Shown: positions 36,501 through 47,828 of the stretch, piece by piece
Layout of the letters: the number at the start of each line of letters is the position of its first letter
Position numbering within the stretch: position 1 is the first letter of the stretch
Assembly (NCBI GenBank): GCA_033060915.1
Contig: CM065380.1
Location: 49,440,001 to 49,504,000, forward strand
Source of the DNA: Euryodendron excelsum
Lineage: Eukaryota > Streptophyta > Magnoliopsida > Ericales > Pentaphylacaceae
DNA: 64,000 nt
Reading direction: 5' to 3'
Notes under the pieces: generated by a model
What the model saw: only the letters and a program-made list of their open reading frames with translations
Told to the model about the DNA's origin: nothing
Database searches by the model: none
Program-made: the position numbers and the translations under genes

Positions 36501-38056
36501 TATTAGTCCAACCCAAATGTTTATGTTTCCATTTGATCAAACTTACTAGCATATCTAATGAAAGACGGTTTACCTTGATGCGAAGCAAAATTTTAACATG
36601 GGTGGTATTGGACTTAGTGCTTGAAGCATATAGGTCTAGCAGGCACATTCCTTGAATAAATGTACCGAATGGACAGTGTGTTGTTTATAACAATCAAATT
36701 AAATGGGTGCTTAACACAGGAGCAAAACTACGAGTTTGTATATTGGAGGTACTATGAACCTTCTATTAGTGCTTTGCTCTTATTTGATTTGTGAAGTAAG
36801 AAGCAATGTGTAGCAACTACGTTGGTTGTCATGAGAATATGCCACTAATCATAATGCATATTTGTCTCCATCTCTTGAATGTTGGACTTTTGAATCCTTA
36901 ACAAATGGCCTACATTCCTTTAAACATGTCTTTTTTTAACATATTGGTAATTACTGTACCATATCCTTCACTTAGAATGTTGTAAGGCAATTATATCTAA
37001 CAACCTGTGTTTGACAATGTTCGTTTAGTATATTTTCTTGTCATATATCAAACTTAGATTATTGGTTTTATTTTACGTGGGTATGGCTAGATAGTTCTTT
37101 CATAGTAGCAATACTTGTACATACTTTTCATAGAGTTCTTTTTACAGTTGTACTCTTGACTTGTATTATAAAATCAATTTTATTTTCTAACAATTAAGTT
37201 GCTTTGAATCAAGACAAAAAAAAATGGTTTTTGAGAAATTACTAGAATGAAGATGCATTGGGAAGGGAGAAACGCTCAGCTGGACTCTAGAGAGTTTTAT
37301 AAGAAAAGCATTTTTTTTTTCATGCAAGGATATGAGTCGTCCTAAGAAGACCTTGTTATCTGTTTATTGTTCTAAAACTTTGTACTATACTTTTTTGTTT
37401 GTTTATAACATTATTAATGACAATGGTTTATTATTAAGTTTTTACTATACATTATTTGACAATGATTTGTTATTAAGCTTCGGGTACTATTGTTTTAAAG
37501 TACTACAAATCTTTTGTTTCTATTAGAGTTCTCTATTTTTGTACATTTGGTTGTTTAATGATTGCAGGCATGGTTTGTTCAACATGATAAAATTTTTAAA
37601 AGCAAATCAAAATATGCAATTTATGGCCAAATTCTATTAGTGACAAAAATGTTTCGTTGTGGAAACTAAGGCATTAGCATCTATGAAAATAGTTCCAAAT
37701 TGTAGCTTTTAGCAATGAAATTTGTTGTAGATAATCTATCTCCAAAAGGGTGACTTAAATTTGATTGCTTAACACTTTAACGACTAAAACATACTTTTTG
37801 TGACAAAATTTTAGTCTACTACCTACGAAAAAGAGTGGATGCTAAAAAACCAAAATATTTAACAACAAACTATTTTCAAAGCTAAAGCATCACATTAGCA
37901 ATGAAACAAAAATTTGTCACCCAAAAGTATCCTGAACAATTATTTAGCAACGAATTTTGTGATGACACAATTTCATTAGTAAAGACACTTAGCGACAATT
38001 TTTCTAGTTTTAGAGACGAAATTTTGTCTCTAAAACACAAGTTTCTGGTAGTATTA
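33564..38056 (+). mobile_element. CACTA (En/Spm) DNA transposon, decayed
   Basis: The element runs 33567-38053 (about 4.5 kb). The left end is CACTACCACAAATTGGAGC. The right end read inward is TACTACCAGAAACTTGTG, where the usual first C is T. It is flanked by a 3-bp duplication TTA (33564-33566 and 38054-38056), the CACTA length. Both subterminal regions carry many short motifs of the type AGCGACAAA, GCTAAAA and GACGAAATTT in both directions, as CACTA transposases bind. One coding remnant is described separately. No intact transposase was found, so it is non-autonomous now. Confidence 0.82.
35880..36080 (+). pseudogene. CACTA second-ORF (plant transposase) remnant
   Basis: The frame gives KISIEICSMSGIPVGQRSNK followed by FTTKLGVVI and a stop. 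The pattern IPIEFNExGxPVGxxxSKFxxxLGxLVR is typical of the Plant_transposase (Ptta/En/Spm) protein that accompanies the CACTA transposase. An acceptor-like TTTCAATAG precedes it at about 35879. Only this short exon-like piece survives, inside the CACTA element. Confidence 0.55.
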
Positions 38057-38259
38057 CAATGCAAGTATGATAGAAATCATTTGTCTTTTCAAAACACATT
38101 TGAAGTAGTTAGTGTTTCAAATAAGATATAAAAGCCTGCTTTTCAAATGCTATATTTTCATAAACATAACAGATATCATATCTCACATGTCATCTTAGAT
38201 TGAATAGAAATAGACACAGACATATCTATGTCGACCCATATATGAAACAGGCACACTAT

Positions 38260-39651
38260 TTCACAGTGTAAAAATGTTGTCCTGGGTGTTCATCGGCCGA
38301 CCATTAACCTTTGGCCAAACTTTGAATTCTTCGGGTGTTGGCTCCTCAATTCTGCCTTTGCCCCTTATATCAGCTTTTGCCGATGTGGATGGAGGGATTG
38401 CAAAATCGGCTCTCTTCTCTTGAACCGCCTCCTTTTCTGTAGCTTTCACTAGTTTCCTTTTCTTGCCACCTTGCTGAGGTACCAAGGCTCCACCCAAAAC
38501 TATGTGTTCAAGGTCGGCATAAGCTCTAGTAGTGGATTGTGCAGCAGGACGATGGACCTCAACAACATCGCCCGGGGCAGTGACTTCGACAGTAGAGGAG
38601 GTCGCACCCGCGGAGGATGGGATCGCCTCTTTTCTCTTGCTGGAAGCTCTCTCTCCTAGTGCCAGTGATAAATCGTGCAATTTGGGTGCCATGCTCTATT
38701 CAGCAATAGCAGAGATGGGCACGGCGCTAAACACTACAAGGGTTGGGAGTGATAATACCGGGTACTCGTCGATCTCGTGCAGACTCTCTTCAGCCTTCTG
38801 CGCTACAAGGAATGAGGCTGTAATCCTGTACACCACTGTGAAAGACTAGTACCGGACGAGGTACCCCAGCAGAACGTAAGCCACGCGCCTAATCTCGGTC
38901 GAGGCTCCTTCACCCTGGTACGCCCCGGCGACGCCTAGAGCATTCAAGTCTACCCCTAGAAGCTCGGTATTCTTGTCCTTGGCGACAAATTCAGTTGCAA
39001 AATGGAAAGAATAGGGAAGCAAGTTAGAAACAGACGAGATTACAAAAAGATGTAAGGAGGAAGCTTGCACCAAATCGGGAAGGAGAAGATCGACCTATTT
39101 TTTGCGGGAGCCTAGGGCATCGCGTTGGTAGGGCTAGTTCCACAAGAACCTCCCCAAATTCCCATGGACCGCTTACTCTAGCTATAACGTCGTCAATCTC
39201 CTTCCCTAAACTTAAAAGAAGTTGAACCAACTCTCTGGGGCCAGCCCTAGCCCTAAAATAGTATCTACGATGGATTGACCGGGCAGTGTTCACCTCTACC
39301 GCTGTGTAGCAGTAATCAAATTCATGAAGCCTTAGGTTCAAACCTAACCTTCTGTTCAACTCGATCACTCCCATCACTATCCTATATCCATTGGGTGCGA
39401 GTTGGATTAGGGCGATTTCATAATGATTGAGAACCTCGGTCAGAAAGGGGTGAATGGGAAAACAGAGTTCACCCTTTACAATGGTGATGAGAGGGAAGGG
39501 AGTCCCCTCCTTTGTTACTACCCAACCATCATCTGTGGGACCGATTAGCTTAATGTTTACACCCGGCAGGAAGTTATACCAAGCTTTAAATGCTGCTGTG
39601 TCGTCGGAAGCGGCAAACATACCCCTAAGGAGAGACCCCATTGCAGGTTAA
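38260..39651 (-). pseudogene. Retroelement-associated antisense ORF (gypsy-type 'Transposase_28')
   Basis: 39024-39641 on the minus strand encodes 205 residues with WYNFLPGVNIKLI, FPIHPFLTEVLNHYEIALIQ, LAPNGYRIVMGVIEL and a FRARAGP-type segment. I recognise this as the domain called putative gypsy-type transposon (PF04195), found in plant LTR elements. 38261-38692 continues in another frame with a low-complexity, Lys-rich part (KRKEAIPSS, GGKKRKLVKATEKEA). Frame breaks join the two, so the protein is dead. The strand is opposite to the neighbouring LTR, as known for extra antisense ORFs placed between pol and the 3' LTR of Tat-lineage elements. Confidence 0.65.
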
Positions 39652-39961
39652 AGACCAGGGTTTCTATGGTTTCCTACTCGAGGACACGAGAGACATACAA
39701 GATAAGAAGTGAAATGTACTGAGTTGCTACCTTCACAAAAGAGGTAGATTCGAGGTTTCAAGCTAGAGTTTGCCCCTGCACTTGGAAGATAACCCCAATG
39801 TCTTTGTCTGACAAAGAAAATCGAGACGGCGGCAGCTTCCTCGGGTCATTCGAATAATCGCGTTGCATTAAAACTTCTGACAGAAGAAATGTCACAACTT
39901 GAAATGGCTATGGTGTATCAGCCCCAGCCCCCTTTCTAGGACGTTAAGGCTGGGGGGCAAT

Positions 39962-40537
39962 TGTGGGTCATAAATCCCCGAGCCCAGCCCAAAAGGGCAG
40001 GCCCAACGAATACTTGAAGAGGATCATATAGGCCGGAAACACCCCAGACTTTACTAGGGTAACCGAGCCGGCACTCTAGGTTAGTCCAATTAGAAAGGTT
40101 ACCCAGTCCCAAGCTGGATAACCCGAGTCAGGACATTTAATGCTTAATCGGCGGCACTTAATGAGAAGCAGACTCGCATTCAATGCGGGAGAGATAAAGC
40201 ACGCGACGGCCATGCATACATCCAGTCAAACGAGCTAGAGCGTGGTAGAAAAAGGTATATTCCTGTCTAGTCAGGCCACTCGAAAACTGCATAAGCCTAC
40301 AAGGTAGGCCATGATTACATGAGTAGGCTCGACCAAGAACATTACACTATAAGAACACAACCTCCGGAGGAGCAAGGTATGGAAAATAAACTTCTAAAGT
40401 ATTTACAGTCTTTATTTTGGCTCAAATTCACAAGGAAGAAGATAGCTAACTTGATCGTCGGAGTGTGATCGGCCCAAAGCGGGTCGACCCATTTTAACTC
40501 TTCTGCTTCTCTACAGCAGGTTAGGGACTCATCAACA
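39962..40537 (+). mobile_element. LTR of a Tat-like gypsy retrotransposon
   Basis: A polypurine tract GGCTGGGGGGCAA at 39948-39960 directly precedes TGTGGGTCATAAATCC, and the block ends CTCATCAACA at 40537 (TG...CA). Inside is ACTTGATCGTCGGAGTGTGA (near 40451), like the R-U5 text of plant gypsy LTRs. PPT then LTR marks a plus-strand 3' LTR. No second LTR or gag-pol was found, so the element is truncated on its left, near 38250. Confidence 0.65.
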
Positions 40538-40732
40538 GTGGTTCGAGTGATCGGCCAGGCCTTCCTATAAATCCCACTTACAATTATTTATCCTTACATG
40601 CGATTTAAGTTTGTGTGTCATTGATTAAATTGATTCACTAGTAATTATCAAGCACTCCTCAAAGTGAACGTAAATCCAAGTAATTCAAAAAATTGCACAC
40701 TTTTTTTGGAAAATAAATATTTGAGAAATGGT

Positions 40733-40830
40733 GTTAGCCTAGTGTTCATGGCTCCTTCACCCTTACTTGCGATCATGAGTTCGACTTACCTTCCCCCTTC
40801 TCACTCTGGCCCTCCAATTTTACAAAGAAT
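40733..40830 (+). repeat. Decayed SINE-like sequence
   Basis: TGTTAGCCTAGTGTTCATGG resembles an A box, and GAGTTCGACTTACC (from 40777) resembles a B box at about the right distance. The rest is AT-rich. This is a probable old tRNA-derived SINE. Confidence 0.45.
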
Positions 40831-43800
40831 AAAAAATAAAGAAAATAAGCATATATTTTCGGTTCCTCAAAAAACCAAAAACCCTATTTGAAAAGAAAGA
40901 AAATAAGCCACAAACAAATTAAGGTAGAACCATAAATGCGATTACTCCATTTAATGTTTTGTCACATTAGGGATCCATTGATGCTTAAAAGAACTATTTG
41001 TTGTTTATGTCCCCATGGATGGATCCTGGTGTTTGTTTTGGGGGCAAGCCATGGTCGACAAATAGTTACAGTAAATAAGCTTTAAAAAAATTTTAAAAAA
41101 TAAAATTTGAAAACATGCTATATAAAATTTTAATTGAAACATAAGTTTTGTCATTCATATATGTTATGTTGATATGATGTTGATTGTTTAAATGTTTTTT
41201 TTTGGGTGAATTAGTGACAATGGAAGAGAAAATTGAAAATATGAATGAAATTTAAAGATGAATTATTTTGTGACTTTCAAATACCATTTGAAAATGGTTT
41301 AAGGGTTTACAATCATAAGTTTGGAGTCATCACTTAACATTGCGTTAAGGTAAGTTAATTTATCTCAAAATGAAAGCACATTTAAATTATTTTCTTTTAT
41401 TTTTTGGGAAAGCATGTTAACTGACTAAATTCATAATAGGAAAAAAATATCATTTTTTGATTTTTTTAAAGAGTTGGCTCCGTATTTGGTCAAAAGAATT
41501 AAAGATCGGGTTTGAGGTTTGATTAAAATATTATGCATCCCACATCAACAAAAATTTGTACCATAATTTTTTGGCATCCCCTGTATATGCAAGTCCATCT
41601 AGGTTATGTACCAAATATTTTTAAGAACTTTAATTAAGACATTATTTATTATGAGAAAAATCATAGCAATTATACTCTTTTTGAAAAAAGAAGAATTTGT
41701 TTTCATTGATGAGCATTATTTTACTTTTGTATAATTTTTTGGGGAATTAAACATTTACTTAAAGCTAAATCCTAGCATTGATGCATTTTTATTTCTGAGA
41801 AATAATTTTGGAAAAAAGAGTTAGGAGCAACATAGTAATTTTCTTTTTGGGTAAAACACAATATTCGAGCATGTCGATGAAGATGTTAGCTTTACAAACA
41901 TTTTAATGTACAATTAAAGTTGAAAATATAGAAAAACATATTTTAAAAACCATTATTTCAAAGTGATAATTACCGCGTATAAGTCAAACAAATCCAAAAT
42001 AAAATTTTAGGTATATAAGCCAAACAAGATCGCAATAGCATTTTAAGCATATTAGCCAAACCAACAAATGTAAGAAACATTTTAAACATAGATGAGCCAA
42101 GTAAGCATGTTCAAGAAAATATGTAAAGTATGTTAGCAAATAATATATTCAATCATGAAGTTTAAGTTATACTAGAGAAGAAATTATAGTAAAAAAGGAG
42201 TAAACAACATGTTATTCATAGCGATGACAATCTCACCTGAAAAAGCCAAACGCCTTCACTCTGCCATCAACTGTAAGGTTTTGGGTATGAATAAACATCT
42301 TAAGGACTGGGAATGGGAAATAAAAATATAACCCGATGTGGTTTTGGGACAGAGTAGGGTTGAGGTCTTCTCTTATCGACCATGCCCCGATCATATAATC
42401 AAATCTCTAAATACTCCTATTATATTTTAATAATATAAAATATCCTTTCTGTATAAGTAATGTTACTTCTTATTTTAGGGTTTTAGCCTCTTTCTCAATT
42501 TTATAATGTGCTAGTGTTTGTATAATTTGCATTTTGTTTATTTTTAAAGAATTATTTTTATTTTGAGATCTTGTAGAGATCTAACTTGTTTCAACCCGAA
42601 TCCTAATTAACTTAAATGGGATGGGGATGAGTTAGGGAGGTTCAACCCACCATACGGGTTTGGGATAAGGTGTAGGGTAAAATTTTTCTATTAGAGGTAG
42701 AATTGGATTTAGCCTAACACATACTAAACTCTCCCCGTTACTATTCCTAGTTACTCAAGACATCGTGGGGCCTAATGCACACTAACCATGAAAGACAAGT
42801 CCAAAGTGATGATTTATACATATTAGCTAAAGAAAACATGTCAAAGGGGTGCTAAAGGAATATTAACGACATAAGAATACTCAAATGTGATAATTTAATC
42901 ATGCTAACCAATGAACCATATTCAGAATGACATTTAAAACACATTAGAAAAGAGGGATGTCTAAAATGAAACTTGAACAAAGATGATTGGCAAGATTCTT
43001 TAAAGCTAGTATCCACATAAAAGTAACAGTTGAAGGTACTAACAAATATGGTATTCATAGTAACAAAGTTGTTTAGTGAGGCGGTCAAGAATAGAAGTTC
43101 ACATGTTTTATAAATTATTTACCAACTAAAGAATTGTTATTGAAATGCATTCACTAATTTCGCATAAGTTTTTATATTCTTGCAGCAAATAAAAGTTTTC
43201 TTGCTATTCCAATACAAGTTGGAGTGAGAGAGTCAATAATTGGTTTTCTTTAAAAAGGCAGCTCTAAGTTTAACATTCCTTTATAGTCAAGGAAAAACAG
43301 TATGCTACGACAATTATGGGCATGACATGAATAACAACATATGGGCAAAAGAGGCCTATTGCATGTGACCATGCCACTTAGGAATTTACTACGAGACATT
43401 TATTAAGAATTAGTAAAACAAAGTTAGTCATTTTATTTTGCTAGTTTAAAGTGAAGTTAAGAAATAATACAATTTCAAGTACTCCAAATGCCTCAAAATG
43501 TAATTGATAGCTAATAATATGCTTAAGCCAAAAGCTGGTAAATAAGTTATATCCAATAGGCTTTTAAATGTTCCATTTTCTTAAAACTACCTATTGTTTA
43601 TAAATGTTACAATGATTCACATCTCTCGTGTGTGAATTTTGAGTGCATGCCACTAATCCCATACATAACAATTCTATTACTAGTTTGACAACTATTAAGA
43701 ACAATATTTTGACAAATGAGGAAGTGCTATTGTCAAGTAAATGGAAGGAAGATAGTTTATGTTATTTGTAGTTTTCTACTGTATTGTACTAGTTTGAGTA

Positions 43801-46800
43801 TATTGGTATGGTGAGTGAAACTAGTATTGTTTTTGCTTGACAAAGGAAGTCATGTTTTTGGTTTTGTAATAGAGTTTAAATTGGTTATATTGATAATGAC
43901 CTACTTCCTTATGAAAGTTCCTTTATTGGGAGTTATGTTCTTTGTTTTTAGTCTTGTTTGGATTAACTTCTTATGATCATTTTTCACTAGATTTTTAGTT
44001 TTTGTTTCTAGGAAAAGAAAGTTAAAAGTCTAAATTAAAAGTCTGTAAAAAGGGTGAAAATTAATGTAAGTTGAAAAAAGTATATAAAATGCAAAAAACT
44101 AATCCAAACAAAACTTTTACTCTGTATCCTTGATCTCAATTCAATGCCTACTTGTGTTTACAATGATGTGTTGCTCTGAATTGGGGAAATTGACCGAGCA
44201 AAAATTCCATGTGAATGGTTCAATATAGCATTATTGAATTATGAGTCACTTTACTTCTCTCAATCGCAATTACAACCAAAATAAGATAATTTTTAATAAA
44301 CTATATTAATTGGATATACAAGGGCATATAAACATCATTGTATATCACATATGAAGCTTTTGATAAAAAGAAAAGCAAATGTTTTTTTTTTTTTTTTGTC
44401 TGGTTATCTATGAAAAACTTATCAAATTCACATTGTCTTGACAACAATTAGTCAAATCACCTCATCGTAATCAAGAGATACTCTCAAAAAATATTATACT
44501 TATATGTGCAAAAAATAAGACGGCCTTAGATTATGCATTGAAATGATGAACAAGTTTACTATGTTAAGAACTCTATTCATAAAATTAAGTATTTTTCTAG
44601 CCAAACACTTTTTTTTTTATGATTGTTCTTTTTAAATTTTTGCTCTCTTCTTTGTACAAAAAGGATGTGTACTTTTTTAGCGTGTTTGTTTTTCTATAAT
44701 CCATTTTATTGCATAGATTTTGATTGTCTTGGAAACAAAATATTGATTATCTAGAGAAATTTGAATTTTCATAGACTATGGAAATTTGGCAAAAATTTAG
44801 GCATGTACGCATACATATTAGATATAGATATTTATAAAAATAGACATCTACAAACGTGTCTATATAAGATAATCAGAAATAAAATTAATAACAAACTAGT
44901 TCAAAATAATGTGCAACATCATTCACTGTTCTCTTAGAAGTAAAAAATGCAGCCATCAAAATTATATATTGCATATTTTTATTTGTCTAGAACATGATGT
45001 ATATCTTTTTCAAAGGATAATTTCACCGCCATAAAACTAAATATTTTAAATTATATGGGATAATCACCCCTTCTGAACTTCCTCTTCCGCCGGCTATTGT
45101 GAGGACTGAAACATCTTACCATTTATTTATTGGTTTGATTTTTCATTTCACAACAAGAGGTCAGATAGGCTTATACACCTAGCAATTTTAATACACCTAG
45201 GTCATGTTTATGTGAGGAGAAATTATTAGAGCAAAGATGACATGGTATTTTAGGAGCAATGAATAATTTTTCTTATCTCAGAGTTTAAATAAGATGGTAT
45301 GATTAATGCTAGACAAATAATAACGGTAGTCATAGAATTAATGATTTTTGTCGTGTTTTGTTGAGGTGGGACCGCGAGATTTGATAAAGTGTCTAGTTTT
45401 ATATCCCATTTGGTTTAGAAATAAAATATAAGATTGTGTTAACATGTGTCCTAATGACACATTTTAAAAAAGTTGAAATGGTTATTTTGACATAATAAGA
45501 GCCATGTTTACATCAAATTCCAAACATTTGAAACGTACTTCAAAAGTTAAATAATAAATGCTTTCAACTTCTTAAACAAAATGACAAAAATAATATTTTA
45601 AAGAAGTAGATCAAAACTTACCACCTGTCTTCGTAAATGTAAATGTAATAAAAGGCCTAAATAGCTGCTCTTTAGCTATTCAACTGGGATGACATCACTT
45701 AAAGACCCCACCAAATAAAATAAAACTAGTTGCCTGTGTTTTTTTAAATTTTATTTTATATAAGATAAGAATGAAAATTTTATCTTGACACATAACTAAT
45801 AAAATGATGAGATAATACTTTTTGTTATATACCCGTAAATTGTGATCAGAAACTATAAAATATGTTTTAATTGTGGTGAATAATACTTTGATATGTATGC
45901 AATGTCATATAAGAGTAAAGAAAATAATTAATATTTTATGTTGGTTGAAAATTCTAAAATTACCTTCTTTTTTTTTGCCACATAGCTCAACACAATAAAC
46001 AACACATGAACTTAGTATATTATAAAATAATTATTCAAAATTTATATTTCATCCACATTAGTTATTATATAATATTATTTCATAATTTTTAATTTAAATG
46101 AGTTTTTTTTATTTATGAAATATAGCTTAGTATGAACACTACAATTCAACTTCCAAAAATAAGCATTTTGTGTTTGGTTTCAGGTTATATAAAAACATAA
46201 GTTTTTTTTTTCATTTAGATATAAGCATGTTTATTACACATGAATAGCATTAGTATTTGCTAATAACTCCTTTCAAGTATTTTTGTGCATGATTTTATTT
46301 TTATTTTTATTCCCTTCATTTCATATTTTGTAAGTTAACAAATAGTAAGAAAACAAATTAAGAGAATAATATATTATCATGTAAGTGATGTTACAGATGG
46401 TGAAAAATTAAATGGGGAAGACACCTAGATCGATTTACAAAATGCTAAAGATTTGGTGTGTAAGTGGATGGGCATTGAATAGGTGGGCCAATAATTGGTT
46501 ATATTTCACTTAATTAAGAGTGTGAATTTAATAGTTTTAGAAGGTCAGCTTTGTCATTTAAATTAATTGAAATAAGTAAGTTTGGTAGTAGTATTCTCAT
46601 AAAAACAATACATATAGAAATGCGAGTGAAAATGAAAATCAATAATATAAATACTCCTTAACATATACCGTTAAGACATATATATGTTAGCATTTGCCTA
46701 AAATATAATAGTGTAAGGGGGGATTACATACCAAACCGTCAAAAACGCCCCAACACTATATGCATAACTCTACATATTATTTTATCTCCGTTAAATTGAC

Positions 46801-47828
46801 AAAAATATCTTTAGACAAGGGTAAATTGGTCATTTTAAACCTCCTCTCAATTGTCGAACAGTGCCAAATATCAGTTCCCATGGTATTACATAATACCCCT
46901 TAAAACTTATAACTTTTTGGACTAGAGCATTAGTTTGAACCTTATTGAATGCCCAAAAGAAGGGATAGTAGTCGGCATGGACTAGGCGTGGGTATTGGTC
47001 ACCCCGGGTTCAGATCTTCCCGGCCTAAACTCAAAATAATTTTCATCGAGTTTAAAACTAAAACTCATACTTGTCAAAAATAAAAATTAAATTTTTAAGC
47101 TTATCTATTTAACAAAAGTTACAAATAGATAACTATATTAAAATATTTAGATACATTATACTACTTACATTTGAGGTTGGGCCGAGCATTAAGTAAAAAT
47201 TTTAAGTCCACTCATTAATATAATCAGATTAAAATTATTTTTAGTCTTCTAAATGTTGAATGAGTTTAGGAAGTGTTTGGTATGATGACTTATAAGCTAT
47301 TTTAAAAAAGTCACCTTTAAAAATAAATTTTTTTGAAAAACGTGATTAGACATAAGCTGTTTTTTTAACTTACTCACCAAACATATTGCAAAAAAGTTAT
47401 AAGTATAAGACATAAACTACTAAATAAGTTACGTTTAAACACAACGTTAGTGAGTCATCGAACTCATATCGACGCTCTTAGCATGGACCAATAGTTTTCT
47501 CCAACTAAATTGTATGGGAAACAAACAAACCCTTAAAACTGTTCCACGACGAGACAATGGGAACGCAACCAAACGGTGCCTCAGGTGTCAACGTTCGCAT
47601 GCCCGGAACTTGAAGCCCAAAATTCAAATCCACTTCACGAAGCCTCCAAAAATTCCGCTTCCCGCCCACACCCACTCTTTTCAAAATCCCACCCCACCTT
47701 CAAAACCCTCCCTCTCTTTCTCTCTCCACCTTTAAGATATACTCGTTCTCTCCCTATATTGCCGCCGCATAGCCCCACCTTATCATCGTCTCTCCACTGC
47801 TCTCTCTCTTCCCTTTCCCTCCACCGCA
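40831..47828. other. AT-rich gene desert upstream of CMT3
   Basis: No gene was recognised in 7 kb; open frames are short and random-looking. A small foldback MITE is described separately. About 47270-47420 has AGTGTTTGGTATGATG facing CACCAAACATATTG, perhaps another MITE. The CMT3 promoter should lie in the last 1 kb. A CT-rich stretch at 47690-47825 immediately precedes its ATG and is probably 5' UTR. Confidence 0.5.
43954..44111. mobile_element. 158-bp foldback MITE
   Basis: TTGTTTGGATTA at 43954-43965 is matched exactly, inverted, by TAATCCAAACAA at 44100-44111. The inside is AT-rich and non-coding. The TTTGGATTA type of terminus is common among small plant MITEs. Target duplications are not obvious, so the superfamily is left open. 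Confidence 0.6.
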
